From Paramecium octaurelia (Eukaryota; Ciliophora; Oligohymenophorea; Peniculida; Parameciidae), in contig CAJJDP010000002.1 in assembly GCA_905182995.1 (NCBI GenBank), positions 868,001 to 932,000 on the forward strand: a stretch of 64,000 bases of DNA, in the 5' to 3' direction. Every line of letters begins with the position of its first letter. Position 1 is the first letter of the stretch. The translations under genes and the position numbers were made by a program. The notes under the pieces are model-generated. The model saw only the letters and a list, made by a program, of their open reading frames with translations. It ran no database searches and had not been told where the DNA came from. Below, in pieces: positions 47,616 through 62,900 of the stretch.

Positions 47616-50331
47616 ATGTTATTGTGGTTGAATGGAATGACCAATCCATCTATTAAACATCCCATGGAAACCATGATGGATGAATACCATGCTAATCCAT
47701 CTAATATCATACCACTTTTGGCTGAAGATGAATTTTTTATATAAGCCAAAAACCTGAATCATAAAGTGATAGACTTCATCAGATAGCATCAAAAAAGCAT
47801 AGCAGCATAACTCCTAGACTTAATAGTGCAGTAAATTGATCAAGTTACAGAAACAAACCATGACAATGTTGTCATATTCCCAATTCTATCAATTGAATTT
47901 TTTGAACTTGATCTTCCACCCTTAACTTAAATGATTCTCTAAGAAGTATAATATTAATTCTTATACTTCTTAGACTGCCATTATAACTCTCTTTGCAGGA
48001 TTACATAAAACTCCTGATCAAATCCATGAACCTTAATGGTCAAACATCTAAAGATTGTTCGCTCTTCTACTATCCAAAGAGCCTAAACAAGTTTGTTAAA
48101 CCATATTCAAATGTGATTTACTCAAACTCTTTTTGAATCATCTTGAATCAGCCACTGTTAATAGTATTCTCATCCAGTTATTCAACCCTGAAAATGGGAA
48201 TTACGAGGATGCAAAATTGGAAGTCCTTGAATTAGGATTTCGTGGTTTCAACTTGATGGAAGAGATGAGTGTCCTTAATTTCACTTACTTGATTCATGAG
48301 ATAATGACTAGATATTTTTCAAGTGATTTATGCCACAAACTAGTACAATTCATAGTCAGTAAATAAATCATCCTGTAGATGTTTAAATGTCTAAGAGAAA
48401 ATCATGACAAATTATTCCTTGCCAAAAGTTCAGCACACATCTTATCACTCATCTCCAACTATTATTCTTCTCAAATGCAAAACATCAATATCTATGAAGA
48501 AAACAACCCCAAAAAAATCATCGAAGAAAATTCAGAAGTTGCTTATCATCAACAAGTTACTCTTGATTTCGAAAAAACTGACTTTATGAATACCTTTACC
48601 CAAGAAATGAACCTATTTGTAGAATCATTTAATCAAATCTTAGAAAACGATAATAAACGACTCAGAACTCTACGTCTTAAATTACTGGAAATTTTCGATA
48701 ATTTAATAAGAATTTCAAATATTAAACTGTGGAAACAAATGAATTAATTAAAGTTATTCAATCAAATTGTCTAAATCTACTTTAAATATAAAAATTCCGA
48801 TATTTTTCACTCAATCTTTGAGAAATTATTGTAATACATCCTCAACAGAGCCATTAGTGATTTCCACCCTTATTGGTGTAACATACTCATTGAAGATATC
48901 AACATTTATACACTCATTTCAGATAAAATAACTGCTAAAACTCCTATACCAGGTTATATATACCTGTTAGCCAATCAAATGACATGGTTTTAAAAAGAAT
49001 TGAATGAAAAATTAATTATTGATGGATCTTTAGCCAAATATTATCAGCAATTAAAACACATCGAAGAAGTCATATTACTCAACGACTAATGGAGAAGAGC
49101 CAGTCCCATATTCAATATCACCTTCCAAAAGAACTCTGTCCAATTGGGATCATCACAACCAGGTAGTGCATCAAATATCCCTGTGTCATCAGAACCTATT
49201 ATACACTATGGCAATGATCAACAATTAAACAATTCCAATGCTTAATGTCTCTTCAATAAAGTTAAAAATAACCAAACAAACATTGCCAGCATTTCAGGAG
49301 ATGAACCGCCTGAATTTGAAAGCCCAGACAAATATGAAGAGAGGGTTTAGAATCCCTAAACTGATGAATATCAATATGAACCTAGAAAATCACCTGAAAA
49401 ATAAACTGTCTAAGAATCTCCAAAAAAAGATGAATTTATTAAAGTACCCAGCGATCCCTTAAAACCCTAAATTCCCTATAATTAAGAATAGAGATAAGAA
49501 ACAGACTACAGATTTGTCGAGGGAGTCTATTTGCAGTCGACTTCACCAACCAAACCCTAATAGGATGTTTAAAATCATCTTGGACCAGTAGTATCAAATG
49601 GTTAAGAAGTTACGCCAGAAAGAAACCATGACGGCAAGAAGATTGACATGATGTCGATTAGCTTATAAGATTTCGTTAAACCCATGGATAAGTACAAATT
49701 CTCCAGTGGAGGAAAGATGGACTAAGAACAAAATGAAAAATTATTTAGTCCAAATAAAAAAGTGTAGGACATCATTAAAAAATATTCAAATATGTCCAAG
49801 TCTGTTACTTTTGGGTAGGCTAACTTGGGGAACTCAAAATAATCTGAAAATTTATCATTGATAAGGAAAAAGTCAATGGAGTCCTCATTAAGACTTAAAC
49901 AATTGGATAATGTTCAAAACGAGGAATTCAAGATTCTCAAAACTAATAAACAAGACTCTAAAATTTTAACAAGTGATAACAAAAGAATTTTGATGGTTGA
50001 TGAATTAGACAAAGATCAAGATGTTAGTTCCTTGCGAAATAGCTTAGTTAATCTGAGCAACATGAGTTTTTCAAGCACTTCGAGCAAAAAAAGAACGATC
50101 AAATTTAAAAAACCAAAAAAAACTCAATCAAATGGACAAGAAAAGGATTTAAATAGGTCAATTCCTGAGGAGTTGTAAACAAATAAGAACCTAGTATTTT
50201 CCTTATAAAGTTCTAATTCATTAAGAGATTCCTTTGTAAGTAGTTAAAATAGCATTTCAGAGGAGAAAAAGTTTAGATAAGCAAACAAAAAGGATATAAA
50301 ATTTTTAAATTATATCAGAAATATTAAATGA
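47616..50331 (+). CDS. SAPS-domain protein, PP6/PP2A-type phosphatase regulatory subunit
   Basis: 895 aa in two exons; intron 47946-47973 (28 nt). SAPS proteins (yeast Sap family, animal PPP6R1-3) bind Sit4/PP6 catalytic subunits and direct them to substrates. The first about 500 residues match the SAPS layout: short aromatic start (MLLWLNGMTNP), DEFFIQAKNLNHKVIDFIRQ, the block VVIFPILSIEFFELDLPPLT, LFALLLSKEPKQVCQTIFK and LLKLFLNHLESATVNSILIQ. The C-terminal about 350 residues are disordered and charged, with many Ser/Thr-Pro sites (ESPEKQTVQESPKKDE-like spacing) and a basic KKRTIKFKKPKKTQ segment. I chose ATG 47616 over 47637 because it adds the conserved aromatic start. It begins 19 bp after TMEM231. 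Confidence 0.82.
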
Positions 50332-50721
50332 TTTTATAAATTATCAATATCGCGTGATTTATTAATATTATTTTAAGATTATCAAGACTAGGTTGTTTAT
50401 TGGTACTTAGTATTCACACAATATTTTTAATGAAATATATTAAAATAATAGGACTACTAAATTACAAGTTTAAAATCATAGGGAATTTACAGCTTAAAAT
50501 CGAAAGTAAAGTTGTGTTTTAATACTTAACACTAGAGAACGTATGAGTACTTCTTTCCAAAATCAGATTATATTATTTATGGATAATTTTAGTTCAACCG
50601 AAATGCCTTGTTTATTTTTATTAATCTCTATTTAAATATATTTAAGATTCACTTTTTAATAGTAATTATACAAATGAATATTTATTTGAATAAATTGAAA
50701 AATATTATATTATAAATTTTA
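50332..50721. other. intergenic, no feature seen
   Basis: AT-rich spacer between the SAPS gene and the kinase on the same strand; presumably holds the kinase promoter. No motif named. Confidence 0.5.
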
Positions 50722-52363
<1,642 letters not shown>

Positions 52364-52564
52364 AATATTTAATTAATCTAATCTCATTGATATATTAAAC
52401 ACTTCATATTATTTATCATAATAATAATTAATATAATTATAAAACCTTTGTACCAGTCAATGCAATATTGATAACTTGATAAATTGATACCTATAAATTT
52501 ATGCAATATAACTACTTTGAAAACAATGTGCAAAATGCCGAAAGGATATAAATCATTGTTGGAA

Positions 52565-55500
52565 TCAAATTATTTATCTAAAATCCATTATCTAGCCATC
52601 TTTTAGTATAAGTGTTATCTAAATAATTATTATAAACTTTTACTATTCCTTTTTATTACTACTCTCAATGATTAAACATTAATCATTAATTTAAATCTCT
52701 ACAATCGTCGTTTTACATTAGAATTAATCAATCTAAAATATATTAAAATTAACTTACTTATTCTAAAACAAATGTTTAATTTTATGCTAATTCATCAAGA
52801 ACTCTGAAACCTAACCCGGAAGGTCTTCTAGAATTTTGTTCAATCAAAATCTAATTCTCATTTTCTTAACACTTTATTAGCAATGATTATAAATGCAAAA
52901 TCTTTTTTAATATATGATTATTGTTAAAATATGATTGGTTTCCATCACTTTAAGTTAACAATTGAAGCTTTTCTTAGCAATTCTTCTTTAAAAATAACAC
53001 TTCATCTTTAGTTATTTTCAAGAATTACATTTCACTGATTAAACTTTCAAACTAATCTTGCTCATACTCGATTTAAGTGCATCCGTCTCTGTAAAGATTT
53101 TAATATTTAATCTAATCTTTCTTCTTCATAACTTCAAATTCTTATAACAATTTTTAATACTAAGCTTCTTCGAATCCAATTTAAGCTTTAAGTTAAGAAT
53201 TCTTACTATAAATAGTAACAAATTCTAACTCAAGTCTTTCCTTTTCTTGAGAATTATTAGATATTTCTTTTTTTATTTATTAAATTAATGATAATTTTTC
53301 TTTCTTCTCTAATTCAATTGATTCTAATTCTTCCTTAATAATTAGTAGACTACTCATTTAATTTTCCCTTTCATTTTCTTAGTACCCTACTAATTCTGCC
53401 AACTATCGACCCTCTTATGAATATAAAGCCATTCTATTCCTAAGTTGCAACAATTTTTCATCCATTTCTACTAAATTTTTACATAAAACTTATATATAAT
53501 CTTTTTTTTCCTTTAATTTATTTTTTGTCATAACTTCTGATTCCTAAAGTTATTAATTAGTAAACTCCAATTAAAGTATTCTTTCTAAAATACTAATTTA
53601 TTTTGATTCTAAATCAGTTTGTTTATTAAATACATTTTACAATTCTTATTCAATCCTTTCAACACTTTAAGTTCTTGAATCTAATTCATTAGCCAGCCTA
53701 TTTTCTTTTTCTGCCCATTCTTACAACTTAAGTGAAAGATCATAATGTCTTTCTGCTGTTTATTTTAGTTTATTTTATAAATCTTGCAATAATTAACTTT
53801 CTTTTGTGAATTTATCTTGTAATTCTCCTAAAATTGGATCATCCTCAAGGAAAAAGGTCTATTGTTAAGTGATTTTGGAAACTCCGGATGGGAACATACT
53901 ATACTTTTCAGTATTTTATTATTGTAATGTCTTAATAGTTAACTCTAAGATTTCAATTCTTTTATCTCTATCTTTTAATACTTTCTGAGCTTATTATTCA
54001 TTAAATTAGCTGATTTATGCAGAGACATCATTTTCCCTTTATTCCTAAGGAGCAGGACTCAGTTCAACCAATTTTTAGAGATCATCCTTTAAATCATTAT
54101 TTTTTGTATTTAATACATTTAGTTTACCTTATATTTCATCCTCTAAATCATCTTCATTTTAATTTAAGTCAACTCTATTCTACTATTATTGATACTTTCT
54201 TCTGAGGGCTATTTCCTTCTTTAAATCAAATATTTCTTAAGTAATTTAATCTAATTCTTTTGTAAAGTTTTCTTTTTTCTATTAAATCTACTTTAATTCC
54301 TTTTATTTTAATGATAATACAGCCTCCATCATTTGTCCTTCTTCATCTATTTTTGTAAATTGTTCATTTAAATTCTCCAACTAAGTGCTCTTCTCCTTAA
54401 TTTAATATTTCATTTCTTCTTATTATGCTGTTAGAGAATGTAACTCACTTTCTAATTGATTACCAATAGATTTAAGTTTGAGCAAATCTTCAGACAGCTC
54501 TTAATTTAAATTCATCTAATTATCTATCAGCAACTCAATGTTCTATTATTGCTATTTAATATTTTCGAATCTCTATTTCAGTCTTTCAATCTCTTCAACT
54601 AATGCATTTTATTCTCTCTAACTTTCCAATTTCTCCTACAATAAAGCTACCTAATCTACTATAATAATGGATTCAATCTATGCGTTTAATTGTTTCAATT
54701 GTTATTCTTTTTCTTATTTTAAGCCCTCTTGATTTTTTATATTTAAAAGTAGGGTTTCTAAATGTTATTCTAGATTGTTCAAAATTACTGTTTATTATGA
54801 AATCTCATTCTCTATTCTTTCTTTCTTACTCAATAATTTCTAATGTTCTTGTTATACTTCATCTACTGACTGTTATAATAGATTATTTTCAACTTTTAAA
54901 TTGAATAGAGTTTTCTTATTCTCCTCTATATTTTGTTCCAATATTTAAATTGAATTGTTTTGAGTATTAAAATTTTACAAACGCTATCTTAATTGGTTTT
55001 CTTCCTCAGATTGTTATTCAATATTTAGTTTTAACTCTTTAATTATTTTTTGTTGTTCTGTTTCTTACAATTATAATTTTTCGAGCTCTGTCTAATTATT
55101 CTTTATCTCAACCAATATTTCATGTATATTATCCTTTAACTTTTCTCCACTTAATTTTTATTGATTGAAATCCTACTCTAATTAGTTTCTTTGTGTTTAG
55201 GCTTTTTAATTGGATTCTTGGATTGCTGATAATTTCACATTGATATCCTTTAATTATTTTTATAATTATGATTCACTTTCTTTTTTTTCTTCAAGCTTCA
55301 CTTCTAAATTTTATATCAATTCATCTAGTTCCAAAATTTATTTCACTATATCGTCTGCTATTTCTGCTTTTTGATTTTTTTCATCCTACAATTAATTCTA
55401 CTTCTGAAACTTATTAGTTTAATCATTCATAGAATTTAAAGCATTTTTCAACTAATTTTCCACATTTTCCTTTTACAATTTTAGTTCTTCAATTTATTAT

Positions 55501-56864
55501 TATTATTTTTAAATTTCTCCTTAATATTCTTTATTTTTTAATAAAGAATCCTGCAGATAGAGTTTTTCTTACTATTCTTTTTAGAGTTAATCAATGTAAT
55601 CTTATTTTAATTTAATTGATTGTTTTAATTCACCTGAAATTGTTGAGAGTTCTATGTTTTATTTTTCCAAAAGCTTTTACAAATTGTCTTTTTCCTCAAT
55701 GTCTTTTTTCAATGAATCACATTATTAGTTTAACTTCTGCAACTCCTACATCAATGAGATTACATCTATTTTGTCGATTTCCAATTAAATCTCCTCTTAA
55801 TGATCCTATTTTTCAACTAACTTTCTTTATAACTCTACAATTAAATCATCTAATTGTTAATTCTAATTTACCAATTCATCTATTTACTATTCAGAAGGAG
55901 CACATTGTAGTTGGAATGTTTAATCTTTCATTTACTATTAAAATGTTATCTCAGCTAAATTTTGTTATTATTATGAAGGCTGTCTCTTATTAAATTCATC
56001 CAAAATATTAAACTAATTTGCTTTATCTTTCTATTCTTCCAATTATAATATTTCTGTTCCTACATCAATTAATTTTTATTGAAGCTCTTTCTTTCGACTT
56101 TCTTATGAAACCAATCTTCTTTCTAGATCGCTAATTGCATCTTCCATAGTTGCATTCTATTAAATTAACTCATTTGCTCTACTCTCTTCAAAAGATGAAG
56201 GATTTCTTTTAATTATCTCTTATATTGAGTCATTTGCCTTTTATTGTTGCAATTACAATCTAGCCCTTAGATTATTAATTTCTATATCCTTTTCTTCCAT
56301 CAGAAACGAGATCCTTTTGTATTCTTATATTATTCTCTAAACTACTTCTTACAAAGCTTCTGGATAAGATTATAATTCGTTTAAAGCATTTTTGATATCC
56401 TTTTGCTTTTCGGCTGATCCAACTTAGTTTCTTTTGATTTGAATATTAGCTGACAACTGACCTATTAAATTATCTAATGAACTTTCTTAAGTTTTCAATT
56501 GACTTATTACTCCATCCTTATTAAGAATTTAGTTTTAGAGATCCCCAATAATATTTTATAGAACCAGATTTTATTGAATGAGTTGCTATTAAGCAGCAAG
56601 CATCTCTGTTGATGGACCTGACAGAGGTTTAAGTGTGAATTAAGCAATTAATGCATCTTTTTCTTACAATTGACTTTTCAAGAATTCAATCTATGTTTTC
56701 AACTAAACATTAATGTTTTAAAAATGTAATATCTATTCATTCTAAATATCTAGACTTTCCAACTATTTTAGCCTTTTTTTTAAGTCATCAATTTCCTTCT
56801 ATTACATCCATATAATATGTTCTTGGCTCATAAGTAGTTCTTCAATTTCTTACTTATAACTCAT
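52565..56864 (-). CDS. giant coiled-coil protein, about 1,424 aa
   Basis: An uninterrupted minus-strand frame from ATG 56864 encodes almost pure heptad-type sequence rich in Glu, Lys, Leu, Gln and Asn (for example NLQKLLEKQNIELSTISGEL, QIESIIIVDQVALLQEKLES, LLIIKEELESIELEKKEK). A short non-coiled patch (SMFPSGVSKITQQQTFFLED) lies about three quarters along. Near the 3' end a GTAAGT..TTTTAG intron (52733-52757, 25 nt) adds 55 codons to TGA 52565-52567. If it is unspliced, the frame stops at 52728 (1,378 aa). There is no motor, CH domain or membrane segment. Such proteins in ciliates are typically basal-body, cortical or centrosomal scaffolds, which is inference. Single-stop AT-rich DNA favours open frames, but this composition is clearly coding. 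Confidence 0.8.
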
Positions 56865-57151
56865 ACTAAATACCGTGAACAGTAATTGTGGCTCCTTTGA
56901 GATGTCCCTATAACTTTACGATTGTTTATTCCCTATTATTTTAATTCATTTACAAACTAAAATATTATTTTCTTAAGAATTGTATAAGATGTTGTTAATG
57001 CTTAATCAAATTATGTTAAAATATTAATATTAAAACAAGCTTATCAAAGATTAATGTAGTGAGTAAGGAAAATTTATAATTTAAACAAAATTAAATTAAC
57101 ATTGAAATCATTATGTATTAGTTTTAATCATATATTTGAATTAAGCTAAAA

Positions 57152-58790
57152 TCATTTAAGTGGTAAGCCTTCCAACTTTTTTAAGTTCTTCTGGATTATT
57201 TCACTAAGATAATTAAAAAATCGATACCTTTTTAGTTATTGACTTTTCTATATAGCTCTTATGGTTTTGCTAAATCCATCAGTATATTGTTTTTCAAGAA
57301 GTTTCTTCTGTAATTTTATGCTTTAATCATAGAGAGTGTCCACGTTGAACTCGTACATGGAATTGAAAGACTCATCATTTTCAGACCTGGAATCAAATGT
57401 GTTTCCATCCATCTGTTAAGTTGTTACATTTTTTGCGTTTGCTTTTTTTAAATACGGCTTTCTCAATATTCTGATTTTCTTTTCTGAAGCTAGGCCTCCT
57501 GCTTATAATAATTCCTTTTATATTGTCTCTTAAAACTCCTTATCATTAAATGGATCATATTATGGATAATTAGTTATATACTTAATGAGTTCTAAATCAT
57601 TATTTATCAATTTGTTTTTAATAACCTATTTATTTTTCTATTCTTTCTATTTGGATAGATGAGTTGGTTTGATCTTTGAGTCACTCTAATCTGAAGAGAT
57701 AGGTGATGAAAATTGGTTCTTCTTTTTTTTTATCAATGCATTCTGCTGATACTAACAATTCATGTAAATTCTCTTTTTCGTTTTTTCATTTTCAATATAA
57801 TCCTTTAATTACAACTCCTCCATATATTCTTTAGCTCTTTTATCAACCAAGTGACGAATTACATTCTTTTCTGGGAGTGGTTCATACTTTATTTTGTTTG
57901 GATTTTCATGGCTTCTTGCTTTAGCCAATTAATATGGATTTTGATGTTAAATAATATTAACAGAATTTCCTTTGAAAACATTTCTTTTGGAAAGTGGAAT
58001 GTCCTTCTCCATAGTTTTCTTTTATAAATCTTGAATGTAAGTGTCACTTATATCGTACATCTGCTTTATCATTCCAACATTTTTTAAATCTCTACTTCTC
58101 TTTACTAAATCTTCTTCTTCCCGTTTCTCTATCTTCTCGACTATAACATTTCTTATCATCTCAAACCTTTATTGAGCTTTTTATTTTTTATTTTCTTCTT
58201 CATTTTTTTCATTCAATAATTTTAAAAATCCAATCTCATGATTTCCTCCATCTGTAACTGCTGATCTCCTATAAGATCTTAATAATTAAATAATAGAATG
58301 TACAAATTAATTTTTGGTCTTTTTTGTTTCTAGTTGGCTGAAGGAATTAATTTATCTAATTTTTAGTACTGATTTTTCCTTTTAACAAATTCTTAGGCAG
58401 ATATTTCCCCCAATATAAATTTAGTAAAATTGCTTCTGATTGAAGGACTGTTTAAAAGAGCATTATAAATTTTTAATGGAACCTCATGGAGATATGCTCT
58501 ATCTATTGTAGCTATTGTATTTCTTCTCATATCAGTTTATTTTTTGCGCAATAAAGCTTCCGATAAAAAATCACCAAAAACATCATTCCAATTTTTCAGT
58601 CGCATGTCTTTTGGTACTCCATCTTAATCATCACATCTTACTATAACTTTAGGGACATCCTAATTAGCGGACTGAGGCTTGATGAAAAATTTAATACAAT
58701 AACTGATCTCGTGGTTTGAAGTTACGACTCATTATTGGTTTTTGGACTTTATAGTAATTTAACTCGTTTAGGCAAATATATAGTATTCAT
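57152..58790 (-). CDS. uncharacterised basic protein, 530 aa
   Basis: Three exons; introns 58728-58747 (20 nt, ends GAG as called) and 58278-58303 (26 nt). The first splice is the least certain, but it joins MNTIYLPKRVKLLQ to a protein-like EISYCIKFFIKPQS and keeps the frame. The body is highly charged: RLKNWNDVFGDFLSEALLRK, NTIATIDRAYLHEVPLKIYN, a Lys/Glu helix (RFEMIRNVIVEKIEKREEED), EPLPEKNVIRHLVDKRAKEY and a C-terminal RYRFFNYLSEIIQKNLKKLE. No membrane segment, catalytic motif or known domain recognised. A cytoskeletal or axonemal role would fit such a composition, but this is a guess. Confidence 0.65.
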
Positions 58791-59406
58791 ATTCTAAATT
58801 AAATAATATTCATTATTGCAAATTAATATAGTAATATCAATTCAGAGATTGCAACTTTATTGAGATCACACATTTAACTAACCATTCCAATTTACTTAAT
58901 TAAATTTAAGATGTCCTACTTAAACTTAATATCAATTAATTCTTTTTATAAATTGAAAAATATTATACAATGTATTAAACTATATTTAGAACGATTACAC
59001 CTTTTGGTTTACAAAAAAAAATAAATTTCAATTTTTCATTTTATAAACATCTTCTACATATTCAGTATAAGAATTACATTAATATTTAAGAATCTTAGCT
59101 ATGCAATTGATAGTGAAATATTTTCTCTCAATTATCCTGAGCTTTTAACAAAAAGATCTACAAAATGGCAAAATAAATAATAAATGAAATGAATTCAAAA
59201 GTATTATTAAGAATTTAATATTATTAAATGAATAGAAATAAAAAATGCTGAATTGTTCCTAATGGTTAATTAAAATTGATCTAATTTTATCTACAATTGA
59301 ATTCTAACATATTAAAACGCATTGAAATAAGGAATTATTAAGTCCTTATGTTCATTTTGAAATAAAGCAGGAATAATAATTATTATTATTTGCTGATAAA
59401 TATTTT
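58791..59406. other. intergenic, no feature seen
   Basis: About 600 AT-rich bases between two minus-strand genes. Short chance frames only; probably includes the promoter of the 530-aa gene. Confidence 0.5.
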
Positions 59407-59720
59407 TCAATGGGCTTTTTAAAATACTTCTGTGGCATTTTAATATTTTGATACAAATCTATCATTTTCAACGTCATATGTTGGTAATACTAAGATTCTA
59501 TTCTTATGCAATTCTTATTGAATTTTATAATTTAGAGCATACTTGAGATATTATCTAATTTTACCTATTTCCTACGATTTACGCACTCCAAGAAATCTAA
59601 TCCTTCAATGGCACAGAGTTTATTTGGCAAGTTCTCTCGATTGATACAACTTTACATTCTCTCATAAAATGTGATGCAGGGATTGATGCCTCCAGATGTA
59701 TTTATACCTATGTATGACAT
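59407..59720 (-). CDS. twin-CX9C protein, NDUFS5-like complex I subunit
   Basis: 96 aa in two exons; intron 59542-59564 (23 nt). After a short Gly/Asn-rich start (SYIGINTSGGINP) the sequence has C-ITFYERMQS-C, ten residues, C-AIEGLDFLE-C, then a basic region (VNRRKQYALNYKIQQELHKN) and a polar tail. NDUFS5, the 15-kDa intermembrane-space subunit of complex I, has the same plan: CX9C hairpin, EC motif, basic Arg/Lys-rich helix, total about 106 aa. The first pair with a bulky aromatic helix (FYERMQSC versus FEKEWIEC in the human protein as I recall it) supports this. Another CHCH protein remains possible. Import would be by the MIA40 disulfide relay. Confidence 0.7.
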
Positions 59721-59961
59721 TAATATTAATATATATAATTCGTATATGCTATTTTTAAGTCTTTTATGTCAAATTAATAGTGGAATAAACCCGAATTATT
59801 TTTGAATAATACATTTGTAAAAAATACATGAGAAAGGTTCTTCCTTTGATTTTTCAAATGTGATAATTAATGGTGGTAATAATATTGTTGTTATTTATTT
59901 AATATATATAGGATTAGTATTGTGTAATATAAATTTTAGTATAATTTTCAAATAATACAAT

Positions 59962-62900
59962 ATGAACACATACAGCTCTGTTAAGTATGACCGTTTGATA
60001 TATTTAGATCCTTCGACTCGTAGATTCAGGGAAGAAGAATGCAAGAGCCAAACATTGCAGTAATGCATCAAAGACATCAGCAAACTCCAAAATATCACTC
60101 TCCTGAATCACATTTGGATAATTTTGTCAATTTGAAAACAGTAGAGCCACCAAAGACTTTAAAAAAGAAGAAGCTAACATAGGGATTGTAAGGCAAACCA
60201 AAACCATAGGCTCAATAGAATAAGAAACCTGCGCAATAATCAATGTCTGTCAAGAAATCAACCAAGCGAACTGTTTCTCCGAAAAAAAAGAAGGCTCACA
60301 CAGTCGATGTGAAGAAGCAACCCAAAGTGATAAAACCATCATAATAACAAAGGAGAGAAGAATTAGGCTTGGGGAAGCTTAATGAAAAATAAATCAAACA
60401 ACGAATTAGTATTATTCAAATTTAATTAGAAAAAATCAAATCAAAGACTAAAACAGTGGAACCATTGTTGAAGAAGAAAATCTACCAACCAAATCATGAG
60501 ATTTAGCATTATATGACACAAAAGAAAGCGATTGACAATACGACTAGCATGCAACAATAATTGATATCTCTATTGGAAAAATAAAGAAAGTAAGGCAATC
60601 CAATTAACAAGATTGGAGAATCTGGCCAAGTTGAATGAGTCTGTTAAAGAGATTTTCAAAAAGTGTAAAACCTTGGAGAACTCACAACCACAAACTCCTA
60701 AAGTGACAATGAAGAAGAAGAAAAATGACAATCCAATTATGGATATTGAATAAAGAAAATAGTAGCCAAAAAGCAAAGAAAATAGACCTAAGCAAGAATC
60801 CAAAAATCACCAAAATAAAGACCAGCTAAAGAAACAATATGACAATCTTAATTAAAGGTACCATCAACTTAAAAATCCTGAGCCAAATCAAGGTGAAAAC
60901 GATCAGTACATCGAAGAAATAGAGGATGAAGAATAGGAAGATTAATACTCTTAGATTAGTGAAAATCAATTCACTTAGATGATAGTTGATACTTTATCTA
61001 AAATACCCCCAACTAAATTTTTGTTGGATAAAATACAAGAGATTCTTAAATCATAAAATGATTTAGACCCGAATGAACTCACTGATCAAGATTATTTAGT
61101 GTTATAGTATCATTTTATGAATGAGGCTGCAACCAAATTATAAAGTGTTTGGAGAGGCTTCTCCATCAGAATGTAATTACTCCATGAATTACAAGAAATG
61201 TTGGAGTAATAACATGATGATGAGGCTTCTGATCAAGATGAAGAACCTGAAGAAGGCGAAGAGTGGCACGGATATATACCACCTGATGTCTTAATAAAAA
61301 ACGATAAGAATGCTGGTTAATAACAGTAATAAATAAAAGAGTAATTATAGCAATAAAAAAAATAAATCTAAGTACAAAATTTCATAAATCAAGAGGAAGT
61401 TGTTTAATAATAAAACAAAATCAAACCTTATTAGTAGTAATAATAATAGCAATAATAACAGTAATAGTAATTATAATTATAATAACAGTAATAGTAATAG
61501 TAGAAACTATAATAATAGTAGTAATTATAATATTAATAGCAATAATAATAATAACAATAATAATAATAAAAATAATAGTAATAATAGTAATAATAATAAA
61601 AATAATAGTAATAATAATAACAATAACAATAGCAATAATAATAGTAACAAAAAGATTTACCAGTTCAAATAAAAAATAGATTTGATAAAAACTTATCAGA
61701 TTAAACAGATGATCTAGTAATTATTTAGTAACCAAATAGTCCTGCTAATTAAGAAATGTATTTTTATAATCCTTTTGGATAAAATGTTCAATAATCATTA
61801 GAAAAACAAATTCATTACTCGAATATAAAGAGTTCTGTTGTAAGTGAGGAAGATCAAAAAAGCGCATTATCTCATTCTGTAATTTAGTAAATTTAATAAG
61901 AATTAGAACTATGGAATAGTCAGATTGAAAATATTATTAAATAAGGTCCAGAAAAGTAAGCATTTGCAAATGTAAAATAATAGATGTCACAAACAATATT
62001 AAATATTGTATCATAACATATGAAAAAACAGAAAGAAACTAAAACACATGAAAGAAGGGATTCTGAATAATCAGTTGATATGAGAATTAGAAGTTAACTG
62101 GAAGCTAATAATGAAAAAACCTTTAACGATGCTCGCAAACGATTATAAAAGAATCATGAATGTAGTGATGAACGATTATAGCTATCATCTAAGGAGAACG
62201 ATGTCAATCGATCTTCATTAATGTCACTACAATCTTAATTAATGAAGAAGGAAACTGAATTATTAAATATGAGGGAAGAAGCTATCAATTTAAGATATAA
62301 GGCAGAACTGAAGAAGATATAGGAAGATCCTATAAAGAAACAAGAATTAGAGAATTGGTTGGAAAAAGAGAAGGAGGATTTGAGAAACACAAAACAAGCT
62401 ATTGAGATAAGTAGAAAAAGAGAAGCTAAAGCAATTCAAAAAATACAAAGGGATTTATAAGTAGTGTAAACATATGATGAAAACAATCCGAAATTGTAGA
62501 GTTTAAAAAAACAAGTTGATGAATAGCTTTGCTAAAGTAGTACCATTAAATCCCAAAAATAAATAGGATCAGATATCAAGATTATAAATCACTTTGATGT
62601 TGAATAACATGATGATCTGGACGAGATGCCAGAGACATTTTCTGAGGATTTGTAAAATGAGAATTTGGATCAGAGAAGTTTAATGAGATAAAACATCATA
62701 GAATCAGATAAGTAAATAGAGATCTATTAGACATTAAGTGCAATTACAAATGATATCTTAGATGAAATAGTGTAAAATTTGACAGAAGGTACAAAATTTG
62801 ATTAATTTTAGAATTGTTACACAATAAAGATAATTTCGAGTTTATAATTTCAAATTTAATTAGTCAATCTGTAATTCCTTAATTACCCACTTCAATCAAC

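Noticed and set aside
53900..56000. Plus-strand ORFs up to 125 codons with hydrophobic composition
   Set aside because: Antisense to the giant minus-strand coiled-coil gene; composition is explained by that gene.
61400..61672. Asn/Ser-repeat ORF of 90 codons
   Set aside because: It is a frame-shifted reading of the TAA/TAG polyglutamine tract of the 1,235-aa gene, which continues in frame on both sides.
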